64,000 nucleotides of DNA. Origin: an uncultured Lachnospiraceae bacterium. GTDB taxonomy: Bacteria; Bacillota; Clostridia; Lachnospirales; Lachnospiraceae. The DNA is taken from NCBI GenBank assembly GCA_934293375.1, contig CAKQYS010000004.1, forward strand, positions 1 through 64,000, in the 5' to 3' direction. The translations under genes and the position numbers were made by a program. Below, in pieces: positions 55,050 to 63,913 of this stretch (position 1 is its first letter; the number at the start of each line of letters is the position of its first letter). Below the pieces are notes generated by a model. That model did not search any database. It saw only the letters and a list, made by a program, of their open reading frames with translations, and was not told the DNA's origin.

Positions 55050-55077
55050 AAGTGTGCAGACAGAGTTCTGCACACTT
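55050..55077 (-). terminator. Terminator after the coiled-coil gene
   Basis: AGTGTGCAGA and TCTGCACACT arms, then TTTTTTTG on the minus strand. Confidence 0.85.
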
Positions 55078-55088
55078 CTCGTATCATT

Positions 55089-56324
55089 TTATTCCGGACT
55101 GTGAAGTAGTACCTCTACATCATTGTGTCCGTATTCCATCAACGCGATCCGGATCTCATTGCGGATCTCCTCGTTTGCATTGATCGTAACCAGCTCATAT
55201 AGCCGGAATACATAGCTGACCCAGCTTTCATATACCGCAGTCCGAATCAGGATATCCTTCTCGTACGCTTCTTTCTCTTCCTTAGACATCGGTCCAAGCT
55301 CCGCACCGAGATGTTCCTTTTCTTCCTCTGCCTGTGCAAGCTCATGTTCCGCCTGCTCTAATACATCATCAGCCATATCCTGCGTCTCCTCAGATATACT
55401 GTGGTCATCTTTAGAAGTCTCATGCTTACTGTGCCGGTTATGTCGGCTCTTATCATGGAGTGCTGCCGCTACCACTTCATCTTCCTGATCTTCAGGTGGA
55501 AGAATGGATGCCTCGTCCTCCTCCGGATCCAAAGCACCGGCATATTCTGCCTCTAATTCTTCATCTTCAAGCTTGGCCTCTTCTTCAATCTGCTGCTTCC
55601 GCAAACGATTCTTCTTATCTGCCTCTAAGCGGGCCTTTCCCAGTTCAGCTGTCTTGTGTTCTATCTTCTTTCGGACAGGCTTCAGCTCTCTTGCACCATT
55701 TAAGGAAGAAACCTTTATCTGTTCCTGTTTGTTCAGAATCTTCTCAGCCTCACGCAGCACTTCATCCGCTACCATTGCCTCAGCACGCTCTCGTTTGGCA
55801 GCCTCTGCAAGCTGATCTGCCAGAATATCCTCCAGATCCCAATCCACAACCGGAATCTGAATCGTATTCTTGTCTGCACCTGCCTTTACCAAAGCAGCCT
55901 TCTCTTCCTTAGCAGACACTACATTCTCATTATGCAGATCCTGCACAAAATTCTTCGCCTCAGTACCTACCATACCGCCACTATAGGCAATTGCTTCCAA
56001 CATCTCTGTCCGCACCAGACCACAATCATACATCTCTATGATGAGATCCTTCAGACAATCCTCTGCCTTATCGAAATAATGATAATAGGACTCCATAGAT
56101 CTGCCTTCCGGCCGATCTTCCACATCCTGCTTATTGTACCAATAATTCTTAGAACACCCGATCGTCCTTAGCTTGATGGACTCTTTCTTCTGCTGTGCCT
56201 TATGGGACCGTCTCTCCCGCCGCTTGTCCATACTAAATCCCGTGAACCGTACCGTCCAGATCATCAAATATATAAATGCAACAAAGAGCAGCACACCTGC
56301 CAACGGCTCTAGTAATCCGCCCAT
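55089..56324 (-). CDS. Membrane-anchored coiled-coil protein, unknown
   Basis: A 411-residue protein. A hydrophobic N-terminal helix (~5-27, LAGVLLFVAFIYLMIWTV) is followed by a basic stretch and then a long, highly charged Glu/Lys/Ala-rich region with coiled-coil character (KRERAEAMVADEVLREAEKIL). A His-rich patch (HDKSRHNRHSKHETSKDDHS) lies near residue 295. The C-terminal ~60 residues look globular. No family is recognised. Ribosome site AAGGAGG. The GH5 gene precedes it on the same strand. Confidence 0.65.
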   Translation of the reverse strand: MGGLLEPLAGVLLFVAFIYLMIWTVRFTGFSMDKRRERRSHKAQQKKESIKLRTIGCSKNYWYNKQDVEDRPEGRSMESYYHYFDKAEDCLKDLIIEMYDCGLVRTEMLEAIAYSGGMVGTEAKNFVQDLHNENVVSAKEEKAALVKAGADKNTIQIPVVDWDLEDILADQLAEAAKRERAEAMVADEVLREAEKILNKQEQIKVSSLNGARELKPVRKKIEHKTAELGKARLEADKKNRLRKQQIEEEAKLEDEELEAEYAGALDPEEDEASILPPEDQEDEVVAAALHDKSRHNRHSKHETSKDDHSISEETQDMADDVLEQAEHELAQAEEEKEHLGAELGPMSKEEKEAYEKDILIRTAVYESWVSYVFRLYELVTINANEEIRNEIRIALMEYGHNDVEVLLHSPE

Positions 56325-56335
56325 ACATTTCCTCC

Positions 56336-57385
56336 TTAATCAACTGCCTTGCGTCTTGCAGTATATTTCTTTTTTATAAACTTTCCGGCTGTCGTCAGAT
56401 CACTATTCTTCCAGCCACTTGTCTTTTTCGTACCTGTCTTTAAAAGAGACGCCGACTCATTCTTGTTGGACAGGCTCCAGCAAAAATAACTGATATGATC
56501 CTGATCCAGCCTCTTAAACCATTGTCCCGCCGCCTTTTTGTCTATGGAACCATTTCCATTCGCCTCTGATAATCCAAACTCTGATACAATCACAGGAAGC
56601 TCTTTCTGTCTTGCATAGCGAAGCTTTGCAGGCAAATATTGATTATGCGAACTCTCACTTGCATAAAAATGGAGCGAATACATTACATTATCCACACCGG
56701 TAAGTGGATGATCTGCTACCTCATTGGAAGAACCATCCGATCCAAGCTGAGACCATGTCGGGGTTCCTACTATAATAACTGCATCCTTGTCATACTTCCG
56801 GATCACCTTGATCACCTTTTTGGCATAACGCTTAATCTCTTCCCAGCTACAGCCATTCGGTTCATTGCAGATCTCATAGATCACATTGTCCTGATCTTTG
56901 TATTTCTTTGCCATAGTCTTGAAGAACTTCTTCGCTTCGTCTACATGGCGGTTCGGATTCCCGTCACTTAAGATGTGCCAGTCAATCACAGCATACATCC
57001 CAAGCTCTGTCGCATACTTCACACCTTTATAGATCAATTTTCTCAGTTCGCTCTTGTTACCGTTGCTGCAATATCCGTTGTACTCCTCTGTATACATTGC
57101 AAGACGGATCGCATTCACACCCCAGCCATCCCGAAGCGACTGAAATGCCTTCTTGTTCACATATGGCTTACCCACATCCCAGTTGATCCCGTGTGTACTG
57201 ATTCCCCGCAGCTGAAACGGCTCTCCATTGCAATCCACAAGATCCGCACCCACAACTGTCAGACTGCCATGCTTACCATATGGTGTAACCGCCGCAGAAA
57301 TGTCTGTGATCTGCATACAGAAAAAAGATGTAAACAACATCAGACATACCAGCAGACATGAAATCTGTCTCGTCCAATTTCTCAT
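56336..57385 (-). CDS. Secreted GH5 endoglucanase
   Basis: A 349-residue exported glycosidase. The signal peptide is ~1-32 (ISCLLVCLMLFTSFFCMQ). The GH5 barrel shows RGISTHGINW near its start, the acid/base Glu in YEICNEPNG and the nucleophile Glu in PVIVSEFGLSEANG. The likely substrate is cellulose or mixed-linkage glucan. No carbohydrate-binding module is attached. The start at 57385 has AGGGGG upstream; promoter at 57434-57462. Confidence 0.93.
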   Translation of the reverse strand: MRNWTRQISCLLVCLMLFTSFFCMQITDISAAVTPYGKHGSLTVVGADLVDCNGEPFQLRGISTHGINWDVGKPYVNKKAFQSLRDGWGVNAIRLAMYTEEYNGYCSNGNKSELRKLIYKGVKYATELGMYAVIDWHILSDGNPNRHVDEAKKFFKTMAKKYKDQDNVIYEICNEPNGCSWEEIKRYAKKVIKVIRKYDKDAVIIVGTPTWSQLGSDGSSNEVADHPLTGVDNVMYSLHFYASESSHNQYLPAKLRYARQKELPVIVSEFGLSEANGNGSIDKKAAGQWFKRLDQDHISYFCWSLSNKNESASLLKTGTKKTSGWKNSDLTTAGKFIKKKYTARRKAVD

Positions 57386-57433
57386 AATACACCCCCTGCA
57401 TATATAGAATCTCCAATGACCATACATATTCAT

Positions 57434-57462
57434 AATATACCATATTCTACTATACTCGTCAA
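57434..57462 (-). promoter_or_regulatory. Sigma-A promoter of the GH5 gene
   Basis: Minus strand: -35 TTGACG (57462-57457), 17-base spacer, -10 TATATT (57439-57434). Confidence 0.65.
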
Positions 57463-57481
57463 ACCAAACTGCCACGCAAAA

Positions 57482-57513
57482 AATCCCTCCTGCATTTCCG
57501 GCAAAGAGGGATT
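57482..57513 (-). terminator. Terminator of the csoR-copA operon
   Basis: AATCCCTC and GAGGGATT arms, with TTTTTT after the stem on the minus strand, 30 bases past the copA stop. Confidence 0.8.
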
Positions 57514-57543
57514 CTCCTTTACATTCTCCGTTTTCGAGTGATC

Positions 57544-57753
57544 TTAAGAAACGGATCGAACCGTATAATCCTGATCCTCTACAGTCTTCTTCAATACATC
57601 ATCCGCAATCTCTTCGGATAATGTCACTACAGCGGTGCCTTTTTCATGACTGACATCAGCATTTTCCACCTGTGGCAATGCCTCCAATGCCTTCTTCACT
57701 CTCGCCTCACAGTGTCCACACATCATACCCTCAATGATCATTGTCTTCTTCAT
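57544..57753 (-). CDS. copZ: Internal in-frame start for a CopZ-like copper chaperone
   Basis: Within copA, AAGGAGGACAATATG (57765-57751) gives an ideal ribosome site before an ATG that opens exactly the C-terminal HMA domain (69 residues, MxCxxC metal site). The size equals free CopZ proteins. I infer that the copA reading frame yields both a full pump with tail and a separate chaperone. Confidence 0.65.
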   Translation of the reverse strand: MKKTMIIEGMMCGHCEARVKKALEALPQVENADVSHEKGTAVVTLSEEIADDVLKKTVEDQDYTVRSVS

Positions 57754-60150
57754 ATTGTCCTCCTTCTGAACCTTGTTCGTATTTATATTATCCTGTCCGG
57801 ATGATGATTTCACATCCATTCCACCAGCCTGCGACAGTCTATTATCTCTATTTTTCTTTCTGCCATACAACTTCGTCAAATTCAATCGCAATGCATTACT
57901 TACAACACAGAAGCTGGACAGACTCATCGCAAATGCGCCAAACATTGGATTTAACTGCCAGTGAAACAGCGGAATCCGAACACCGGCAGCCAGCGGTATC
58001 CCAATCACATTATAAAAGAATGCCCAGAACAGATTCTCGTGAATATTGCGCAGTGTTGCCCGGCTCAGCCTAATCGCTGCCGGCACATCTAACAGACTGC
58101 TCTTCATCAATACAACATCTGCTGCATCTATCGCAATATCCGTACCTGCCCCAATTGCAATACCGGTATCGGCTCTGGTCAGTGCCGGTGCATCATTGAT
58201 GCCATCTCCTACCATTGAAATATGACTGGATCTGCCATGCGCATTCTTCTCCTCTGCCAGCCTGACAATCTCTGCTTCTTTTCCATCCGGAAGCACACCT
58301 GCCACAACCTCATCAACACCTACCTGTCTGCCAATTGCATTTGCCGTAAGTGCATGATCTCCTGTCAGCATCACAACCTTGATGCCCATCTCATGGAGTT
58401 CACGAATTGCCTGTGCACTATCCGGCTTCACAGTGTCAGCGACTGTAATCATTCCTGCCAGCACACCATCCACTGCAAAATACAATGGTGTCTTTCCATC
58501 CTTTGCATATACCGTTGCTTTTGTCTCCATCTGATCCAATGTCGCCAGATCCTGAAGCTGTTCTTTGACATACGCATATTTGCCACCCACAACTGTCCTG
58601 CCATGTATGATACCATACAGTCCATTTCCTGATACCGCACTAAACGCTTCGCATTCCGGTGCTTGGATCCCTTGCAGTTCACCATAACGGATCACTGCCC
58701 CTGCTAATGGGTGTTCACTCTTACATTCCAGACCATATGCATATCCTAACAGTGTATTGGTATCAAAGCCATCACACACATCAATATCCGTGACCTCCGG
58801 CTGTCCACTTGTAATCGTGCCTGTCTTATCTAACACTACAATATCTGTTTTTCCGGCCGCCTCAAGGGAAGCCGCTGTCTTAAACATAATACCATGTCTT
58901 GCCCCCAGACCATTGCCAACCATGATCGCAACCGGAGTTGCCAGACCTAATGCACATGGGCAGCTGATCACTAACACCGAGATCCCTCTTGCCAGCGCAA
59001 ACCCCATGCTTTGCCCTGCAAGCAGCCATACCACAATTGTAACCAATGCAATTGCAATTACAGTCGGCACAAACACACCGGAAACCCGGTCTGCAATCTT
59101 GGCAATCGGAGCTTTCGTCGCAGCCGCATCATTTACCATCTGTATGATCTGTGACAATGTGGTATCTTCTCCAACTCTTGTTGCTTCACATTTTAAAAAT
59201 CCGGACTGGTTGACCGTAGCTGCAGATACCTGATCACCCGGCTCCTTATCTATAGGGATACTCTCTCCGGTCAATGCCGATTCATTGACCGCACTGCTGC
59301 CTTCGATAATCCTGCCGTCCACCGGAATACTCTCACCCGGTCTTACCACAAAGATATCCCCCGGCTTAACCTGTCCGATCGGCACCGTAACCTCTTCACC
59401 ATCCCGCATTAAAACTGCCTGTTTCGGTGCAAGCTTCATCAATCCCTTGATGGCATCTGTTGTACGCCCCTTAGAATATGCCTCTAACATTTTGCCTAAT
59501 GTGATCAAGGTCAGAATCATTGCAGCAGATTCAAAATAAAACTCATGCATATAAGCCATCACGCGATCCATATCCATATGCATCTGTGCATCTGTCATCG
59601 CAAACAATGCATAAGTACTGTAGATATAGGAAGCACCTGCTCCCATTGCCACCAGAGTATCCATATTCGGTGCCCTATGCAAAACCCCTTTCATGCCACT
59701 AATGAAGAACTTTTGATTGATCACCATAATGATCGTCGTCAGCAACAGCTGATATAGTCCCATTGCCACATGATTATCTTTTGCAAATGCCGGTAGCGGC
59801 CAGTTCCACATCATATGCCCCATCGAAACATACATAAGCGGCAACAAAAACACCAGCGATGCGAGCAGTCTGTTTCGGAGCTTCGGTGTCTCTGTGTCCT
59901 TTAAAGCCGTATCTTCCCCATCACTATCTGTTTCTGCCCGGTTATGTCCACTGTGCTTTAACGCCGCACCATATCCGGCATTCTCAACTGCGGTGATCAC
60001 TGCTTCACAGGAAGCGGTGCCTTCTACTCCCATCGAATTTGTCAGAAGATTCACCGAACAGTCCGTCACACCGTCCACGGCTTTTACAGCCTTTTCTACT
60101 CTTGCACTACAGGCGGCGCAGCTCATGCCTGTCACATGATATTGTTCCAT
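57544..60150 (-). CDS. copA: Copper-exporting P1B-ATPase with C-terminal CopZ domain
   Basis: An 868-residue copper pump. The N-terminal HMA domain has [11 protein letters not shown]. The P-type core has TGES, the membrane CPC motif ([13 protein letters not shown]), DKTGT with the phosphorylated Asp, and [10 protein letters not shown]. After the last helix and a polar linker an extra HMA domain (69 residues, [15 protein letters not shown]) is fused. That domain starts with Met and has its own strong ribosome site, so a free CopZ chaperone is probably also made. The start at 60150 follows GGATG. It lies 63 bases after csoR. Confidence 0.95.
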   Translation of the reverse strand: MEQYHVTGMSCAACSARVEKAVKAVDGVTDCSVNLLTNSMGVEGTASCEAVITAVENAGYGAALKHSGHNRAETDSDGEDTALKDTETPKLRNRLLASLVFLLPLMYVSMGHMMWNWPLPAFAKDNHVAMGLYQLLLTTIIMVINQKFFISGMKGVLHRAPNMDTLVAMGAGASYIYSTYALFAMTDAQMHMDMDRVMAYMHEFYFESAAMILTLITLGKMLEAYSKGRTTDAIKGLMKLAPKQAVLMRDGEEVTVPIGQVKPGDIFVVRPGESIPVDGRIIEGSSAVNESALTGESIPIDKEPGDQVSAATVNQSGFLKCEATRVGEDTTLSQIIQMVNDAAATKAPIAKIADRVSGVFVPTVIAIALVTIVVWLLAGQSMGFALARGISVLVISCPCALGLATPVAIMVGNGLGARHGIMFKTAASLEAAGKTDIVVLDKTGTITSGQPEVTDIDVCDGFDTNTLLGYAYGLECKSEHPLAGAVIRYGELQGIQAPECEAFSAVSGNGLYGIIHGRTVVGGKYAYVKEQLQDLATLDQMETKATVYAKDGKTPLYFAVDGVLAGMITVADTVKPDSAQAIRELHEMGIKVVMLTGDHALTANAIGRQVGVDEVVAGVLPDGKEAEIVRLAEEKNAHGRSSHISMVGDGINDAPALTRADTGIAIGAGTDIAIDAADVVLMKSSLLDVPAAIRLSRATLRNIHENLFWAFFYNVIGIPLAAGVRIPLFHWQLNPMFGAFAMSLSSFCVVSNALRLNLTKLYGRKKNRDNRLSQAGGMDVKSSSGQDNINTNKVQKEDNMKKTMIIEGMMCGHCEARVKKALEALPQVENADVSHEKGTAVVTLSEEIADDVLKKTVEDQDYTVRSVS

Positions 60151-60212
60151 ATATATCACATCCTTTTTTATCCTCTAGTATTCCATATGTGAGTACGCAT
60201 ATACCGCGGTTT

Positions 60213-60545
60213 TTATTTCATCAGCTTAGGAAGCACATTGACAAGCTCCTCAATGACCTCGTCATTACCCTGTCTGATATTCTCCGCCACGCAGCTTTCT
60301 ATATGTGCAGCCAAAAGCTTCTTGTTAAAAGCATTTAATGCAGCATTTACCGCCGATACCTGTGTCAGAATATCAATACAATAGGCATCCTCCTCCAGCA
60401 TCCGCTCCACACCTCTGACCTGTCCCTCAATCCGTTTCAATCGGTTCATCAGATCCTTGTATTCCTTCTCATCCCGCTCCTTTGTCTTATGACACGCTTC
60501 ACATCCATGTTTCTCCCTACAACAGGTATTCTTATTCTCATCCAT
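60213..60545 (-). CDS. csoR: CsoR-family copper-sensing repressor
   Basis: A 110-residue all-helical repressor. The Cu(I) ligands are C56, H81 and C85, with the same spacing (25 and 4) as in the known CsoR Cys-His-Cys site. The N-terminal ~20 residues add an unusual Cys/His cluster (CC, CEACH). The start at 60545 follows AAAGGAG. Cu binding should release it from the operators at 60806-60857 and induce csoR-copA. Confidence 0.93.
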   Translation of the reverse strand: MDENKNTCCREKHGCEACHKTKERDEKEYKDLMNRLKRIEGQVRGVERMLEEDAYCIDILTQVSAVNAALNAFNKKLLAAHIESCVAENIRQGNDEVIEELVNVLPKLMK

Positions 60546-60574
60546 AGCAGGCTCCTTTCTATCCTTTACATTAC

Positions 60575-60790
60575 TAGACAATTGCGAAACTCCTTGAAGT
60601 TGTTGATGTTATGTGCATATTGCACAATGTATCGCAGGCACGCTCTCGCTACTTCATCACGCAGCGGTGCTAAACTCAGTCAATGCGGTAGCTTGACTTC
60701 GTTAAGAACCGGCGTTCTTCAAGTACCTGCTTATACATCATGCAATATGCACATAGTCGCAATCGTAATTGAGAGTTTCGCAATTGTCTA
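60575..60790. mobile_element. MITE copy 2 (~216 bp)
   Basis: Near-identical to 47423-47639: begins TAGACAATTGCGAAACTC and ends GAGAGTTTCGCAATTGTCTA, with nested inner arms. It has perfect terminal inverted repeats over 18 bases in this copy and TA at both borders. It sits between the csoR promoter and the csoR start codon, so the csoR mRNA leader carries the whole element. Confidence 0.88.
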
Positions 60791-60805
60791 CTTTACATCG
60801 CAAAA

Positions 60806-60822
60806 ATACCCCCACCTGGTAT
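60806..60822. promoter_or_regulatory. CsoR-type operator, downstream site
   Basis: ATACCCCCACCTGGTAT, a 17-bp pseudo-palindrome. In inverse orientation it matches 14 of 17 bases of the site at 60841-60857. It covers about +7 to +23 of the csoR transcript. Confidence 0.6.
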
Positions 60823-60835
60823 AATCCATTTACGA

Positions 60836-60864
60836 ATTATATACCCGGCAGGGGTATTTGTCAA
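60836..60864 (-). promoter_or_regulatory. csoR-copA promoter with embedded CsoR operator
   Basis: Minus strand: consensus -35 TTGACA (60864-60859), 17-base spacer, consensus -10 TATAAT (60841-60836). The spacer is itself the pseudo-palindrome ATACCCGGCAGGGGTAT (60841-60857), a G/C tract flanked by AT as in known CsoR sites. Binding there would block polymerase directly. Confidence 0.8.
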
Positions 60865-60877
60865 TTGTCTTTTTTAT

Positions 60878-61345
60878 TTATTGCAGCGAAACCTTTTCTA
60901 CTGCATGACCATAGTCGTATCCACACGCCATAAGTCCCATCTGGATCACCTGATTCCATCGCTTCACAGGAAGCTCCACGATCGTATCATCATCAAATGC
61001 GATCGTACAAGAATCTTTATCCGGTGTTATCTCCAGAACAGAACCCTGCTCCTTTGCATCCTCTTCTTCGATCCTGTACATATTTTTCCGGCTGATCGCC
61101 CCGATTTCTTCGAGGACATTGATCATGCGGTACACAGTAGCAGATCCGATCCGCTTATCACATTTGGATGCCTTATAATAGATCTCCTTACAGCAGGTGC
61201 AGTTTTCTTCCAGAATGATATCTAAAAGTATCAGACGCTGCTTTGTAATGCGGCAGCCCCTCTCTTTCAGCTTCTGAATAATGCGTTCCTTCTGCATTCT
61301 GGTTCGCTGAAATGTTTCATTGTTTATTGCGGTTCTCTCATCCAT
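60878..61345 (-). CDS. Fur-family regulator, divergent
   Basis: A 155-residue protein. The N-terminal ~100 residues are a Fur-like winged helix (RGCRITKQRLILLDIILEEN, IGSATVYRMINVLEEIGAI). It has Cys-rich CTCC where Fur has His, but the C-terminal region lacks the usual HHHxH and CxxC metal sites and reads DSCTIAFDDDTIVELPVKRW. It may sense metal by a different set of ligands. It follows feoB by 42 bases on the same strand and likely regulates the Feo operon. Confidence 0.82.
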   Translation of the reverse strand: MDERTAINNETFQRTRMQKERIIQKLKERGCRITKQRLILLDIILEENCTCCKEIYYKASKCDKRIGSATVYRMINVLEEIGAISRKNMYRIEEEDAKEQGSVLEITPDKDSCTIAFDDDTIVELPVKRWNQVIQMGLMACGYDYGHAVEKVSLQ

Positions 61346-61387
61346 CGTAGCTCACCATCCTTTGGTTAGTGGATCTCTATCCTGCAA

Positions 61388-63889
61388 TTATCTTGCTGCA
61401 GCCACCCTTGCATTTTCTGCAACAGCCTGCTTATATGGTCTAAACAGCATATACAGGAAAAGTGCAATGATTAAAATAGCAACAACCGTTCCGATACCAA
61501 ACGCACCACCTGTGATCACATTGCCGATCTGATATACGACTAAAGATACCAGATATGCTAAACCACACTGATAGCCGATTGCAAACCAGAACCACTTTGT
61601 GTTGTTCATCTCACGCTTGATCGCACCCATAGCAGCGAAACATGGAGCACACAGAAGGTTGAAGATCAGGAATGATAAACCGCTTGCAGATGTAAATGCA
61701 CCTGCTAATGCCTGATATACCGTCTGATCGCCACCACCGTAAAGAATACCCATGGTACCTACGATATTCTCCTTTGCTACCAGTCCTGTGATAGAAGCAA
61801 CGGTTGCCTGCCAGTTACCCCATCCCTGTGGAATGAAGATCCATGCAATGGCATTACCGATCTTAGCTAAAATACTGCAGTCGATCTGATCCTCTGTCAG
61901 CATACCGAACGCACCGTCAACCCATCCAAAGTATGTTGTGAACCAAACTACAATGGTAGATAACAGAATGATCGTTCCGGCCTTCTTAATGAATGACCAG
62001 CCTCTCTCCCACATACTTCTTAAAACAGATCCGACTGTTGGCCAGTGATATGCAGGAAGCTCCATAACGAATGGTGCAGGATCGCCTGCAAACATCTTTG
62101 TCTTCTTTAACATAATACCGGAACAGATAATCGTAATGACACCTAAGAAATAAGCACCTGTAGAGATGATCGGAGATCCACCGAAAATCGCACCCGCGAT
62201 CATTGCGATGAATGGAACCTTTGCTCCACAAGGAATAAATGTTGTCGTCATGATCGTCATACGACGGTCCTTCTCATTCTCGATTGTACGAGAAGCCATA
62301 ATACCGGGAACACCACAACCTACACCAACAAGCATAGGGATGAAGGACTTTCCTGATAAACCAAACTTTCTAAAGATACGGTCCATGATAAATGCAATAC
62401 GTGCCATGTATCCACAGTACTCTAAGAATGCAAGTAAGATGAACAGTACCAGCATCTGTGGTACGAAACCAAGTACGGCACCGACACCGGCTACAATACC
62501 GTCTAATACAAGACCCTTTAACCAATCAGCACAGTTGACTGCATCCAATCCCATCTCTACCAATGCAGGGATAGATGGTACAAATACACCATATGCGGCC
62601 GGATCCGGATCTGCATAATCATATTTCTCATAAGTATCCAATGCAGCTACGAGATCCTTGTAAGAAGAAGTAACCTCTTCTGTTGCCAGTGTTTCCTCAT
62701 CTTCTACAAGATAAGAAGCCTCATCTCCATCTGCAAACATATCTGTAAGCTCTGTCAGGGCTGCTGCAGCACCATCCTCTGAGAAGTCTTCACTCTCTGC
62801 ATCCAGTGCATCTGCGATTGCAGACATATCCTTGCCCTGTTCCTCACCATAGCTGATAAATCCATTTACAACCTGGCTTGCCTCGCCGAACTTATCAGCA
62901 GCTTCTGTATAATCTGCAGAACCGATTCCTAAGAAATGGAAACCGTCCCCAAACAGATTATCGTTGGTCCAGTCTGTACACCAGGCACCTACGGTTGACA
63001 TCGCAATGTAGTATACCAGGAACATGACGAGTGCGAAGATTGGAAGTGCAAGAATTCTGTTGGTTACAATCTTATCAATCTTATCTGATGTAGAAAGCTT
63101 CTGTCCTTCCTTTTTCTTCTTCAGGCAATCGCCGATGATAGAAGAAATATATGTATACCGCTCATTTGTGATTACACTCTCTGTGTCATCATCCATCGCA
63201 TCTTCCAGCTTCTTGATCTCAGCGGATACATCCGGCGCACTGCTCATGAGCTGTCCGATCTTATCATCCTTCTCTAACAGCTTGATCGCAAAGAAACGCT
63301 TCTTGCTTTCTTCGATGCTGCTTCCAAGCATTACATCCACAGCGGCAATCGCATCCTCAACCGGCTGGCTGAAGGTATGTGCCGGTGTGACTTTCTTATC
63401 GGCCTTTGCAAGCGCGATTGCCTTCTTTGCAACCGCATCCACACCCTTGCCCTTTAATGCGGAGATCTCCATGACCTCACAGCCTAAGCTCTTTGCCAGA
63501 TTCTTTGTATTGATGACATCGCCATTCTTCTCTACGATATCCATCATGTTAACTGCAACGACAACCGGAATTCCCATCTCTAAGATCTGCGTTGTCAAAT
63601 ACAGGTTTCTTTCAAGGTTCGTACCATCTACAATATTGATAATTGCAGCCGGCTTATCCTGAATCAGATAATTTCTTGCGATCACTTCCTCTAATGTATA
63701 TGGGGAAAGTGAATAAATACCGGGTAAGTCCATAATGACAACTTCTTTGTCTGACTTTAACTTACCTTCCTTTTTCTCTACTGTTACACCAGGCCAGTTA
63801 CCAACAAACTGATTAGAACCGGTCAGGGCATTAAATAATGTTGTTTTTCCGCAGTTTGGATTACCTGCTAATGCAATCTTGATTGCCAT
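61388..63889 (-). CDS. feoB: FeoB ferrous iron transporter with acidic insertion
   Basis: An 833-residue Fe(II) permease. The G domain has GNPNCGKTT (9-17), DLPG (54-57) and NMMD (114-117). The Gate motifs are classical: GCGVPGIMASRT and FIPCGAKVPF. Between the first membrane helix and the first Gate helices there is an added, strongly acidic stretch of ~90 residues (~330-425, e.g. DALDAESEDFSEDG, LVEDEETLATEEV), predicted outside the cell. Ribosome site AAAGGAAG. It belongs to a feoA-feoB-fur operon and is clearly distinct from the 646-residue FeoB at 4598. Confidence 0.94.
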   Translation of the reverse strand: MAIKIALAGNPNCGKTTLFNALTGSNQFVGNWPGVTVEKKEGKLKSDKEVVIMDLPGIYSLSPYTLEEVIARNYLIQDKPAAIINIVDGTNLERNLYLTTQILEMGIPVVVAVNMMDIVEKNGDVINTKNLAKSLGCEVMEISALKGKGVDAVAKKAIALAKADKKVTPAHTFSQPVEDAIAAVDVMLGSSIEESKKRFFAIKLLEKDDKIGQLMSSAPDVSAEIKKLEDAMDDDTESVITNERYTYISSIIGDCLKKKKEGQKLSTSDKIDKIVTNRILALPIFALVMFLVYYIAMSTVGAWCTDWTNDNLFGDGFHFLGIGSADYTEAADKFGEASQVVNGFISYGEEQGKDMSAIADALDAESEDFSEDGAAAALTELTDMFADGDEASYLVEDEETLATEEVTSSYKDLVAALDTYEKYDYADPDPAAYGVFVPSIPALVEMGLDAVNCADWLKGLVLDGIVAGVGAVLGFVPQMLVLFILLAFLEYCGYMARIAFIMDRIFRKFGLSGKSFIPMLVGVGCGVPGIMASRTIENEKDRRMTIMTTTFIPCGAKVPFIAMIAGAIFGGSPIISTGAYFLGVITIICSGIMLKKTKMFAGDPAPFVMELPAYHWPTVGSVLRSMWERGWSFIKKAGTIILLSTIVVWFTTYFGWVDGAFGMLTEDQIDCSILAKIGNAIAWIFIPQGWGNWQATVASITGLVAKENIVGTMGILYGGGDQTVYQALAGAFTSASGLSFLIFNLLCAPCFAAMGAIKREMNNTKWFWFAIGYQCGLAYLVSLVVYQIGNVITGGAFGIGTVVAILIIALFLYMLFRPYKQAVAENARVAAAR

Positions 63890-63913
63890 AATATTCTTCC
63901 TTTCTTTTTATTT

